This document shows positions 26,394 through 34,613 of a stretch of 64,000 nt of DNA, piece after piece. A program made the translations under genes and the position numbers. Numbering within the stretch: the first letter of the stretch is position 1; every line of letters starts with the position of its first letter. The stretch comes from Azospirillum ramasamyi (GTDB lineage Bacteria; Pseudomonadota; Alphaproteobacteria; Azospirillales; Azospirillaceae). The notes under the pieces were generated by a model. It was given only the letters and a program-made list of their open reading frames with translations. It was not told the origin of the DNA and searched no databases. Where the stretch lies: positions 206,001 through 270,000 of the forward strand of contig NZ_CP029830.1 in assembly GCF_003233655.1 (NCBI RefSeq), given 5' to 3'.

Positions 26394-26502
26394 GGGAGGA
26401 CGAGTCTTGGTGGGATGAGCGGGAACGGCGTTCGGCACGGGTCGGCTTTCCAACGGGAAACGGGGCGGCTGGATCAGTCTTCCACGAAAACGTGAAGGAA
26501 GG

Positions 26503-28101
26503 TTAATTCGTGCCGGCGCGTTCGGCGCGCAGGATCTCCCGTGCCTCCTCGCCATAGGCCAGAAGCCGCTCGACGCAGCGGCGCCGGTCGCCGATCACGG
26601 TGAAGCGGTTCTTGGCGGCGACGGCGGCGGCGGCATGGGCGGCGGCGTCCGTGGCGAGGGTCACGGCGCGCTCCAGATAGGCGCCGGCATCCGCCACGCA
26701 GAAGTCCGGACCGGAGACGCTGGCGCCGTCGCCCCAGCCATAGGTGACCACCGGCACCCCCTCCGCCAGGGCATAGGCGGCGCTGCCCCCGCCGCCCTGC
26801 CGCGGCGGGTTGAGGAAAACGCGGCAGCGGCCGTAGAGCGCCCGGATATCGGGAACATGCCCGAGGCAGCGCATGCGCTCCACATTGCGCAGCGGAGCGA
26901 GACGCTTCGGCAGATCCCGCACCTCGCCGGCGAAGACCAGCGCGGCGCCGGGACAACGGTCCAGGATTTCGTCGAACAGCGCCAGCATCTCCGCATTCAC
27001 CTCATTGGCCAGGCGGTTGCCGACCACCACGAACAGCGCCGTGCCGTGGGGAAAGCCGGTCTCGACCCGGACGCCGTCGGACGGCGGCGGCGTGAAGCCG
27101 AAGGTGAAGGGGCGGAAACGGCGGGCGAAGGGCGCCCGGTACAGCGCGGGGATCGAGCGGGTGTGGTCCTCCTCCTCATATCCCAGCACGATGGGCGCCA
27201 GCGACAGCGTGATGCCCGAACTGGTTGGGATCGACACCACCGGCCGGGCGCCCGCATCGGCGAACAGATCCGCGACGATGTTCGACCCGCCGAACGAGAC
27301 GATCAGGTCGGGATCGTAGCCGTCGATGGTCTCGACGATCACAGCCAGCTTGCTCCGGCTGAATGCCGGTTCGGTGAACGAGGCGACCTTGACCTGCCGG
27401 CCGAACATCCTCAACGCGAAGACGCCCTCCAGGTTGGTCGCCATATCCGCCACCATTGGCGGGATGAAGACGCTCTCCACCCGGTTCGGCAGACCGTTGA
27501 CGTTGATGATGGCGACGTCCAGCCCGAACTCGTCCTGCATGCGGGCGGCGAAGTCGAAGCAGTCGCGGGTCGGCTGGTGGCCCTGGTTGGTGAACTGGTT
27601 GGTCACGACCGCCACCCGGCGGATCGGTCCGTCGCGCAGGGGCGCCGCGGCCGGTGTCAGTTCCCAACGCCGCGCCAGCTGCCTGACCATCGCGGTGTAA
27701 TAGCGAAACAGATCGCAAGCCACGAAGCTCGCCTGCTTTTCCCCGTGGGCCATCCCCAGGAACAGCTGCCGCATCATGCACCAGTGGACGGAATGCAGCA
27801 CCACCGGATCGGCGCTGTCGCCCCCCAGTATCAGGTAATGCAGGATCCGCTCGTAGTGGTAAAGGTCGCCGGTCAGCAGGAACAGGACCGAGCGCAGACG
27901 GATCGTGTCGTTCGACGGCGCCTCGCGCTCCAGCCTGTCAGCCAGCGCCAGCCGGCTGTCCAGGTCGAGGTCGCGGCGCAGCTCTTCGCAGAGCGCGGTG
28001 AAGCGGTTGATCCTGTCCGCATCGAACTGCCGGTCGGTCAGGAAGACCATCAGCGCGTCGGCCGCCGCGGACAGGCGGTCGGACGGACCAGTTTCCGGCA
28101 T
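26503..28101 (-). CDS. Glycosyltransferase with helical N-terminal extension
   Basis: A protein of 532 residues. Residues 1-165 are helical with no clear domain (LCEELRRDLDLDSRLALADRLE, SVLFLLTGDLYHYERILHYL). From about 170 a GT-B-like fold follows: RRVAVVTNQFTNQGHQPTRDC, DLIVSFGGSNI, TALFVVVGNRLANEVNAEM, RCLGHVPDIRALYGRCRVFLNPPRQGGGGSAAYALAEGVPVV. The last block is a GT4-like donor-binding site. It starts the nonulosonate run and may transfer the activated sugar or an inner sugar. The acceptor is unknown. An AAAGG site precedes the ATG. Confidence 0.7.
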   Translation of the reverse strand: MPETGPSDRLSAAADALMVFLTDRQFDADRINRFTALCEELRRDLDLDSRLALADRLEREAPSNDTIRLRSVLFLLTGDLYHYERILHYLILGGDSADPVVLHSVHWCMMRQLFLGMAHGEKQASFVACDLFRYYTAMVRQLARRWELTPAAAPLRDGPIRRVAVVTNQFTNQGHQPTRDCFDFAARMQDEFGLDVAIINVNGLPNRVESVFIPPMVADMATNLEGVFALRMFGRQVKVASFTEPAFSRSKLAVIVETIDGYDPDLIVSFGGSNIVADLFADAGARPVVSIPTSSGITLSLAPIVLGYEEEDHTRSIPALYRAPFARRFRPFTFGFTPPPSDGVRVETGFPHGTALFVVVGNRLANEVNAEMLALFDEILDRCPGAALVFAGEVRDLPKRLAPLRNVERMRCLGHVPDIRALYGRCRVFLNPPRQGGGGSAAYALAEGVPVVTYGWGDGASVSGPDFCVADAGAYLERAVTLATDAAAHAAAAVAAKNRFTVIGDRRRCVERLLAYGEEAREILRAERAGTN

Positions 28102-28270
28102 CGTAAGGACCTTTCAACTGCGGACAGCCTTCCCGTGTGTACCGCCGCCGCAACCGGCCGCGCAAGCGGGCTTTGCCGGAAGGAAAGGCTCCATCCCTCA
28201 TGCCGCGGCGCAGCAGAAGTCGTTGCGCCGCAAGCGGGAATGCGACACACTCGACAAAGACCATAATTTT

Positions 28271-28504
28271 ATGATGGATTTTTCCATGGCTGGTTTCGAC
28301 AGCGCCGCCGGTCCGGCCGGCGTGGTGACCGGACTGATCGAGAAGGCCGCGGCGGAGTTGGACACGATGTCCGATGCCGCGGGCGAGATCGCGCCGGAAG
28401 TCGGCGATCTCACCGGCATCCTGGTGGAGGCGCAACGCGTCGCCGACCGCGCCGCGCTGGATCTGCGCCGGCTGGCCCGAAAGGTGCCGCGCGCGGCGGA
28501 CTGA
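28271..28504 (+). CDS. Small hypothetical protein
   Basis: A possible 77-residue protein with the regular helical pattern LIEKAAAELDTMSDAAGEIAPEVGDLTGILVEAQRVADRAALDLRRLARK. The sequence looks genuinely protein-like (balanced acidic and Ala/Leu helical heptads), but no good ribosome-binding site is seen before either ATG (28271 or 28286). It sits between a divergent glycosyltransferase gene and a convergent pentapeptide gene. I do not recognise the family. Confidence 0.45.
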   Translation: MMDFSMAGFDSAAGPAGVVTGLIEKAAAELDTMSDAAGEIAPEVGDLTGILVEAQRVADRAALDLRRLARKVPRAAD

Positions 28505-28521
28505 CACGGCGTGCCGCCCGC

Positions 28522-29817
28522 CTACAGCTTCAGACCGGCGACCCCATCCAGGATCGCCCCCTCGGCCAGTGCGCGGCGCTCCAGCTTGGCGCCGAACAGC
28601 TTGGCGCCGGTCAAGTCGGTGCGGGCGAGGTCGCAGCCGCGCAGGTTGGCGAAGGAAAGGTCGGCGTTGCCCAGATTGACCGAACGCAGGCAGGCGCCGC
28701 TGAGGTCGGCGTAGCGCAGCTTGGCCCCCGACAGGTCGGCCGGGCGGGAGCGCTGCTCGTCGAACACCAGAGGCCGCAGGTTGACGTTGCGCAGGTTGGC
28801 GTTGTTCAGCTTGGCGTGGCGCAGGCTGATGCCGCGCAGGTCGCCGTCGGCGAGGCTGGCGCCGCGCAGGTCCGACTTGTCCAGCACCGCCGCCTGCAAC
28901 TGAACGCCCGACAGGTCCAGGCCGTAGAGCGTCGCACCCTGCGCCCGCAGCATGGTCAGGCACATGTGGGCTAGCGACGGCGCATGACGCAGGTCGAATC
29001 CCGACAGGTCGAGCATCGCGCCCTGCGCCCCGCTCGATCCCACCCAGGCCATATGGTCGGCCAGCAGATCCTCCAGCGACCGCCCCAACTCCGCCACCAC
29101 GCGGCCGACCGGCTTGTCGGTCAGCGCCTCTTCCACGTCGGCGTCGGTCAGGTCGGTCATCACCATGGTGGCGCCGGTCAGCACGGCCCCGCGCAGGCAG
29201 GCGCCGCGCAGATCGGCGCCGGACAGGTCGGCGCCCTCCATGTTGGAACCGGTGAAGTTGGCGCCGCGCATGGTGGCCCGCACCAGCTTGCAGCCGCGCA
29301 TCACCGCATCGGAAAAGTCGGTGTGGATGGCCATGACGCCCGACATCCGGGCGTTGGTCAGGTTGGCCCCGGACAGATCCGCGCCGTCGGCCTCCGCCGG
29401 GCTGGCGTCGATCTGCACCATGTGCAGATGGCCGGAGCGGTCCTTCTCGGCCAGGGAGCCGTCGCGCAGATCCGCTTCGAACAGGTTGGCGCCGACCAGG
29501 ATGGCGCCGCGCAGACAGGCGCCGCGCAGGTCGGCCTTGATGAGGCTGGCGCCGTCGAAATTCGCCTGCCGCAGATCGGCGACGAAGAAGGAGGCGCAGT
29601 CCAGCCGCGCCCCCGCCAGATTGGCGCCGCGCAGCCCGGCCCCGACGAAATCCGCATGGGCCAGATCCCGGCCCGACAGATCGAGCCCGGACAGATCGCA
29701 GAAGGACAGGTTGGCGCGCGCGCCGCCCATCCGGGCATTGCGGAACATCTCGTGCCGCCGCACCGCCTGATCGAGCTGCGTCTGGTCGAGACGCTTGAGC
29801 GTGCGATTCTGCACCAT
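28522..29817 (-). CDS. Pentapeptide-repeat protein
   Basis: A protein of 431 residues made largely of A(D/N)LXX pentapeptide repeats in two blocks, about 30-220 and 285-425 (for example SGLDLSGRDLAHADFVGAGLRGANL and LSGAKLRYADLSGACLRSVNL). Such repeats fold as a right-handed quadrilateral beta-helix. The two helices are separated by a non-repeat helical segment containing VAELGRSLEDLLADHMAWVG. Functions vary, and no catalytic motif is present. It has no signal peptide and is presumably cytoplasmic. It lies 61 bp downstream of the sensor kinase gene, on the same strand. Confidence 0.9.
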   Translation of the reverse strand: MVQNRTLKRLDQTQLDQAVRRHEMFRNARMGGARANLSFCDLSGLDLSGRDLAHADFVGAGLRGANLAGARLDCASFFVADLRQANFDGASLIKADLRGACLRGAILVGANLFEADLRDGSLAEKDRSGHLHMVQIDASPAEADGADLSGANLTNARMSGVMAIHTDFSDAVMRGCKLVRATMRGANFTGSNMEGADLSGADLRGACLRGAVLTGATMVMTDLTDADVEEALTDKPVGRVVAELGRSLEDLLADHMAWVGSSGAQGAMLDLSGFDLRHAPSLAHMCLTMLRAQGATLYGLDLSGVQLQAAVLDKSDLRGASLADGDLRGISLRHAKLNNANLRNVNLRPLVFDEQRSRPADLSGAKLRYADLSGACLRSVNLGNADLSFANLRGCDLARTDLTGAKLFGAKLERRALAEGAILDGVAGLKL

Positions 29818-29878
29818 GGCGCTGTGAACTCCCTTTCAGGCGCCAGTTTGGCAGCGTCCGGCTTCAGAAAGGGTTAAT

Positions 29879-32140
29879 TCAGGCCACCGATTGGTCTTCC
29901 AGCCTCTGTTCGCCGTCCGCCGGCCGGCCGGCCGGCCGTTCCGACAGGATGGCGGCGATGGCGTCCCGCAGATCGTCCGGCGTCACCGGCTTGTGCAGCA
30001 GGCGGCAGCCGGTCGCCACCGCGTCGCGGATGCGCTCCGGCGCGGTATCGCCGGTCAGGATGAGGCCCGGCACGGCACGGCCCAGCCGCTCGCCGATCTT
30101 CGTCACCGTCTGGACGCCGGTATAACGGCCGGGAAGGCGGAAGTCGCTGACGACCATGTCCGGATCGGGCGCCTGCCCGGCGCTTCCCGCGAACAGGGCG
30201 AGCGCCGACTCGCCGTCGACCGCGTCGATCACGCGGTGCCCCCAGCTTTCCAGCAGCAGGCGCACGGCGTCGCGCTGGACCGGGTCGTCCTCCACCACCA
30301 GGATCAGCCGGTCGCCGGTTTCGGCCGGGGCGGCGTCCTGCACCGTCACCGGCGCCTGCAGCCGCTCGGTTCCCACCACCGGCACATTGACGGCGAAGAC
30401 CGAACCGCGCCCGGGAAGCGACCGCACCTCCAGCGCATGACCCAGCAGCGCCGCCTTGCGCCGCACCTTGGCGAGGCCGAGCCCCAGCCCCTGCCGGCGG
30501 TCGCGCTCGGGATTGCCGAGCTGCACGAAGTCCTCGAAGATGTTGTCCAGCTGTTCGGGCGGAATGCCGGCACCGGTGTCCCACACCTCGATGCGCAGCC
30601 AGCGCCCCCGGTGCCGGCAACCGATGGTGACGCGTCCGGCCTCGGTGAAGCGGATGGCGTTGCGCACCAGATCGCCCAGCATGCGGGTCAGCAGCGTCCG
30701 GTCGGTGCGGATCACCATCCGGGCCGGCATCGCGCGCAGTTCCAGCCCCTTTTCCTCCGCCATCCCGCGGAACTCGTTCACCAGATCCTCGAGCACGGCG
30801 GACACCGGCACGTCGGCCAGCTGCGGCCGCACCACGCCGGCATCCAGCGTCGCCACCTCCAGCAGGGCATGCAGCAGCTTCTCGCCGGCATCCAGCGCCT
30901 CGCCCATCTTCTCGGCGATTCCGCGGTCGCGGGGGTCGGCCAGGCGTTCCATCAGAATGTGATGAAACAGCCGCAATGCCTGGAAAGGCTGGCGCAAATC
31001 ATGGTTGGCAGCGGACAGGAAGCGGCCCTTGGCCTGGTTCGCCCGCTCCTTCTCCTCCAGCGCCCGGCTCAACTTCAGATTGGCGGAGCTGAGGGCGGCC
31101 GTGCGCTCCTCCACGCGCTGTTCGAGCTGGGCATTCGCCAGTTCAAGCTGGGCGTTGGCGTTCGTCAGCGCGTCGCGGGCGGCGGCCTCGCGCCGCAGAC
31201 TGGCCATTCCCAACAGGGACAGCGCGGCGAGCGCCGCGATACCGGCGGCGACCACGACCAGACCGCGCTCCATCCGGGTATACCACGGCGCCAGCACGGC
31301 AGACTGCGATATCGCCACCGCCGACAGGACCGGCAGGCGCGTCATCCGCTTCAAACCGAGGATCGACCGCTCTCCACCGACCGTCCACTCCGCCTCCACC
31401 TGCTCCGCACCCGGCTCCAGCCGGGGTAATATGCCGAGCGATCCGGCGGCATCCCCGGCGAGCCGCACACCATCCGGCCGGTACAACCCGACATGGCGCT
31501 GAGGATCGTCGGCGAAGGCGTTCAACAGGGACGTCAGGGCCGATACCGGCACCGCGACCAGCAGCGCGCCCTCGAGAGCGCCCGTCACGCCGTGGATGCG
31601 GCGGACAAGGAGAATGGAGGGCTGGCCGGCCATGTGACCGGCAGCCGCCTGGATCGCATGTTCGTCATCCGGCGGCAGGGGACGGAGCAGCAGGGACAGG
31701 CCGTCGGCTGTCTCGGGCTCGGCAAAGGCGACGGAGGGGCCGAACCGCACCGATCCGTCGGCGGCGATCAGGGTCATGCGGCCGAAACGTTCCACCGCCA
31801 TCGCTTCGGTAAGGCTGCGCTCGGCCCAGGCCCCGATGCCGCGACCATCCATGCGGCCGGCGACGCGCTCCAGCAGATTGACGCTCGATTCCAGCACGCC
31901 GCGCGCATGGCTGTCGAACAGGACCGCGGTCCGCCGCGCATGCTCTTCGGCGCGTTCCAGCGTATCCCGGTAATCGAGCACCGTCACGGCCGCCCAGGAA
32001 GCGGTCCCGAGAAGCGCCAGCGTCGTGCACAGGACGGTCAGCAGCGCACGGGGCGAAGAGGCTATCCCGCGCAGAAGCTTGGAAGTGGGCGACCGGCTGT
32101 CGGCGGCTCCCTCGGGAGATGGCATGCGGAACTCGGACAT
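29879..32140 (-). CDS. Hybrid sensor histidine kinase with PDC sensor and receiver domain
   Basis: A membrane sensor of 753 residues. TM1 (about 33-53) and TM2 (about 290-312) enclose a periplasmic PDC-like domain (DSHARGVLESSVNLLERV through RLPVLSAVAISQS). A coiled coil follows (about 325-365), then HisKA with the phospho-His in AANHDLRQPFQ (about 380), a HATPase with NAIRFTEAG, DTGAGIPPEQ and RRQGLGLGLAKV, and a receiver domain (about 613-736) with VVEDD, the phospho-Asp in VVSDFRLPG and LTGD. The unusual order with no separate response regulator suggests phosphotransfer to an unlinked partner. There is no clear Shine-Dalgarno sequence at 32140; an internal ATG at 32125 is possible. Confidence 0.9.
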   Translation of the reverse strand: MSEFRMPSPEGAADSRSPTSKLLRGIASSPRALLTVLCTTLALLGTASWAAVTVLDYRDTLERAEEHARRTAVLFDSHARGVLESSVNLLERVAGRMDGRGIGAWAERSLTEAMAVERFGRMTLIAADGSVRFGPSVAFAEPETADGLSLLLRPLPPDDEHAIQAAAGHMAGQPSILLVRRIHGVTGALEGALLVAVPVSALTSLLNAFADDPQRHVGLYRPDGVRLAGDAAGSLGILPRLEPGAEQVEAEWTVGGERSILGLKRMTRLPVLSAVAISQSAVLAPWYTRMERGLVVVAAGIAALAALSLLGMASLRREAAARDALTNANAQLELANAQLEQRVEERTAALSSANLKLSRALEEKERANQAKGRFLSAANHDLRQPFQALRLFHHILMERLADPRDRGIAEKMGEALDAGEKLLHALLEVATLDAGVVRPQLADVPVSAVLEDLVNEFRGMAEEKGLELRAMPARMVIRTDRTLLTRMLGDLVRNAIRFTEAGRVTIGCRHRGRWLRIEVWDTGAGIPPEQLDNIFEDFVQLGNPERDRRQGLGLGLAKVRRKAALLGHALEVRSLPGRGSVFAVNVPVVGTERLQAPVTVQDAAPAETGDRLILVVEDDPVQRDAVRLLLESWGHRVIDAVDGESALALFAGSAGQAPDPDMVVSDFRLPGRYTGVQTVTKIGERLGRAVPGLILTGDTAPERIRDAVATGCRLLHKPVTPDDLRDAIAAILSERPAGRPADGEQRLEDQSVA

Positions 32141-32150
32141 TTTATGCGAT

Positions 32151-32203
32151 GACCCGGCCGGGTCAGGCCGGCGCCGGCAGGACCGGCGGAACCTGCCGGC
32201 GCC
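32151..32203 (-). promoter_or_regulatory. Palindrome and hairpin directly upstream of the sensor kinase
   Basis: GACCCGGCCGGGTC (32151-32164) is a perfect palindrome, and GGCGCCGGCAGG / CCTGCCGGCGCC (32170-32181 and 32192-32203) form a 12-bp perfect stem with a 10-nt loop. Both lie within 65 bp of the kinase start codon. They may be a regulator site or a leader hairpin that limits translation. Confidence 0.45.
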
Positions 32204-32578
32204 CCACCGACGGCAGCGGCTTCGGATGCATAGGGATCATCAGAGAACGGTCCTCGACAATGGTGTAGGCAGGCTGCCATCCGACTGGAACGGGCAATCA
32301 AACGTCCAGCTGAAGAAAGCCAATCCCGACAAGGTGAGGCTTACGATTTCCCAAATGCTCGGCCATCAAACCGGTGGAGCATCACCCAATGGATGAGTTC
32401 TTTCGGAACAATAGCTTAGCTCAACCGGACGAGGGAACAATATCACAGGAGGAAATGCAGCGCGATCCGCCTTGGCGACTATGACCATCCTCATAACCCG
32501 CACATCCATTGGGTGAATGTGCGGTCGGTCCGGCCTTGTCTTTGCGGAAGGCCCGGAAGGTTCGTCAGGGGATGGCAC
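32204..32578. other. Intergenic stretch with no supported gene
   Basis: Upstream region of the sensor kinase, presumably with its promoter. The short open frames here have no ribosome-binding site and no family resemblance. It is somewhat lower in G+C than its surroundings around 32230-32480. Confidence 0.5.
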
Positions 32579-32613
32579 AAAAAAGGCCGCACGCGCTGGA
32601 TGCGCGGCGGCTT
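32579..32613 (-). terminator. Intrinsic terminator of the RepL-like two-gene unit
   Basis: The stem GCCGC-A-CGCGC / GCGCG-G-CGGC is followed on the minus strand by TTTTTT. It sits 83 bp past the stop of the gene at 32696. Confidence 0.8.
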
Positions 32614-32695
32614 CCCACAGGAGCGGGCGATGTGCGGCGGGGAGGACGCGAACCGGAACGATCACGGTTCGGTACGAATTCGGGACGGCTGCGGA

Positions 32696-33055
32696 TCAGG
32701 GCGGCGGCGCGCTGGTTGCGGTTTCGCCGCGCACGATCAGGATCAGTCCGTCATCGGCCGTTTCAAGCTCCTTCCCGGCATCGCGGGGAATGGGAACCTT
32801 CTGGCGGCGGCAGAACAGCAGAAGCAGCGCCAGCGTCTTGCTGGGCGTGAAGACGACCTCCCGCGACCTGGAGGCGCCGCTCTGCTGGATTTGCACCGAC
32901 AGTCCGCCGTCGGGCTTGGGCACCACCGAGGTGACGACGCCCAGCGGCAGGTCCGTCTGGTTGGGAGCCTTCTGATACCAGGCGATGGCTTTCTTCAGGG
33001 CGGAATTTGTGAAGAACAGTTCACGAGTCTCGACGATCATTCCATCCCTGACCAA
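32696..33055 (-). CDS. Hypothetical protein, partner of the winged-helix protein
   Basis: A protein of 119 residues I do not recognise. It contains a helical start (RELFFTNSALKKAIAWYQKAP), a beta-rich middle (LPLGVVTSVVPKPDGGLSVQIQQ) with a basic RSREVVF segment, and a helix with FCRRQKVPIPRDAGKELE. It starts 4 bp after the RepL-like gene on the same strand, so the two form one transcript ended by a strong terminator. No signal peptide or membrane segment is seen. Confidence 0.65.
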   Translation of the reverse strand: MVRDGMIVETRELFFTNSALKKAIAWYQKAPNQTDLPLGVVTSVVPKPDGGLSVQIQQSGASRSREVVFTPSKTLALLLLFCRRQKVPIPRDAGKELETADDGLILIVRGETATSAPPP

Positions 33056-33059
33056 ACAC

Positions 33060-33461
33060 TCAGGCCCGGCCGCCCTCCAGTCCCGGATTGAGCCGGAACG
33101 TGATCGCGCGCCCCAATTTGGATTCCCGCAGAAGGATCTGCTTGGTTTCCAGCAGCTTGATGGCCCGGTTCACATTGGGCCGCTGCATGCCCAGCGCATC
33201 AGCCAGTTCGGACTGCAGCACCGGAACGGAGCGATCGAAGTGGAGCCTCCGGCTCAGATAAGTGAACACACGAAGCGCCTCCAGAGTGATCTCTCGGTCG
33301 GTCGACACAGCTCTGGAGATGACGTCATGATGATGCAGCATCGTGGCCTCGGTACGCAAGGTTGTCAGGTTGCCGGTGCGATAATCGGAAAGCGTGGGTG
33401 TGGCCCGCAGGCCCTCTGCACGGCGCGAGGAGTGCTGCGTTCCGGCATCCGGTTCCGCCAT
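33060..33461 (-). CDS. RepL-like winged-helix DNA-binding protein
   Basis: A protein of 133 residues. The core (about 60-120) is EALRVFTYLSRRLHFDRSVPVLQSELADALGMQRPNVNRAIKLLETKQILLRE in outline. It is a winged helix whose helix-turn-helix (QSELADALGMQRPNVNRAIKLL) resembles RepL-type plasmid replication proteins and also Crp/MarR-like regulators. The N-terminal 40 residues are not conserved-looking, so a start at the internal Met near residue 41 is possible, but AAGGAAAAGGG before 33461 supports the longer form. It may be a transcription factor or a domesticated replication/maintenance protein; I saw no origin repeats characteristic of a replicon here. Confidence 0.6.
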   Translation of the reverse strand: MAEPDAGTQHSSRRAEGLRATPTLSDYRTGNLTTLRTEATMLHHHDVISRAVSTDREITLEALRVFTYLSRRLHFDRSVPVLQSELADALGMQRPNVNRAIKLLETKQILLRESKLGRAITFRLNPGLEGGRA

Positions 33462-33842
33462 CGTCCCTTTTCCTTCCGCAGGGGGCCGGCCGGGCCGGCA
33501 ATTTCGACAGCACGGACGCTACCGCACGATTGTTGTCTGCATATGTCGCCATGATTTCGCGGCTGACATAATTGGTGTCTCCGGGAGCAATCATGAAATC
33601 GGACTGAAACGGACCGCGTTCCGGATCTCCGTACCTAAATCCCTGGGGCCAAATCCCTGGGGCCAAACCCCTGCCGCCAAATCCTGCGGCCACGCCGCTG
33701 CGGCGTTCCGCCGCGGGAACCGGAGGGGAACCGTCAGATTGCGGGGCTGTTTTCAAACCGGATGCGTCCGGCCGCGGCACGCCCCCCACATGCCTGCCGA
33801 ACCCGTCTGCCGAAGCATATGCCGAAGCAAGGGAGACCCGCC
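33462..33842. other. Intergenic region between the RepL-like gene and gpmA
   Basis: No gene is supported. It contains the 14-bp tandem repeats at 33637-33691 and the divergent promoters of the RepL-like unit and of gpmA. Confidence 0.5.
33637..33691. repeat. Four tandem 14-bp repeats
   Basis: Units AAATCCCTGGGGCC, AAATCCCTGGGGCC, AAACCCCTGCCGCC and AAATCCTGCGGCC run head to tail, the first two identical and the last one base short. This could be a slippage product or an iteron-like binding site for the divergent winged-helix protein. Confidence 0.7.
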
Positions 33843-34604
33843 ATGCACCGACTGATCCTGCTGCGCCATGGCCAGAGCGTCTGGAATGCGGAAGACCGCT
33901 TCACCGGATGGACCGACGTCGGGCTGACCGACCGCGGCATCGCCGAGACCCATCAGGCGGCCGAGCTGCTGAAGGCCGCCGGCATCGAGGCCGACATCGC
34001 CTTCTCCTCGGTGCTGAGCCGCGCCATCGAGACGCTGCACCTCGTCCTGCGCGACATGGATCTGCTGTGGCTGCCCGTGCACAAGCACTGGCGCCTGAAC
34101 GAACGGCATTACGGCGCGTTGCAGGGATTGAACAAGACGGAGACGGCGGAACGCCACGGGGCGGAGCAGGTGTTCCTGTGGCGGCGCAGCTGGGACGTCC
34201 CGCCGCCGCCGATCGAGCCGGACGATCCGCGCTCCGCCGTCACCGACCGCCGCTATGCCGGACTGGCCCGGTCGAACCTCCCGCGCGGCGAAAGCCTGAA
34301 GGACACCACCGCCCGCGTGGTGCCGTTCTGGACCGAGGCGATCAGCCCCGCGTTGCGGCTGGGCGCCCGCGTCCTGGTTTCGGCGCACGGCAACAGCCTG
34401 CGCGGGCTGGTCAAGCATCTGGACAATGTCGCCGACCAGGACATCCCGCTGTTCGAGATCCCCACCAGCCGCCCCCTGGTCTACGAGCTGGGCGCCGACC
34501 TGACGCCGCTGCGCCGCTACTTCCTGGGCGAGAACGGGACGGTGGAGGAGATCACCTGGCCGAACCGGGACGGAGCCGGCAGGGACAGCAGCGCGGTGGC
34601 TTGA
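33843..34604 (+). CDS. gpmA: 2,3-bisphosphoglycerate-dependent phosphoglycerate mutase
   Basis: A glycolytic enzyme of 253 residues that interconverts 3- and 2-phosphoglycerate. The phospho-His loop LLRHGQSVWN (His9) is followed by FTGWTDVGLTDRG, SSVLSRAIET, WRLNERHYGALQGLNK and the second active-site His in SAHGNSLRGLVKHL. Length and motif order are those of standard GpmA. ATG at 33843 has GGGAG 7-8 nt upstream. It is convergent with the helicase gene, with only 9 bp between the two stops. Confidence 0.95.
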   Translation: MHRLILLRHGQSVWNAEDRFTGWTDVGLTDRGIAETHQAAELLKAAGIEADIAFSSVLSRAIETLHLVLRDMDLLWLPVHKHWRLNERHYGALQGLNKTETAERHGAEQVFLWRRSWDVPPPPIEPDDPRSAVTDRRYAGLARSNLPRGESLKDTTARVVPFWTEAISPALRLGARVLVSAHGNSLRGLVKHLDNVADQDIPLFEIPTSRPLVYELGADLTPLRRYFLGENGTVEEITWPNRDGAGRDSSAVA

Positions 34605-34613
34605 GCCGACGAT

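Noticed and set aside
33637..33691. CRISPR-like repeat array
   Set aside because: The units are directly adjacent with no spacers and only 14 bp long, so this is a simple tandem repeat.
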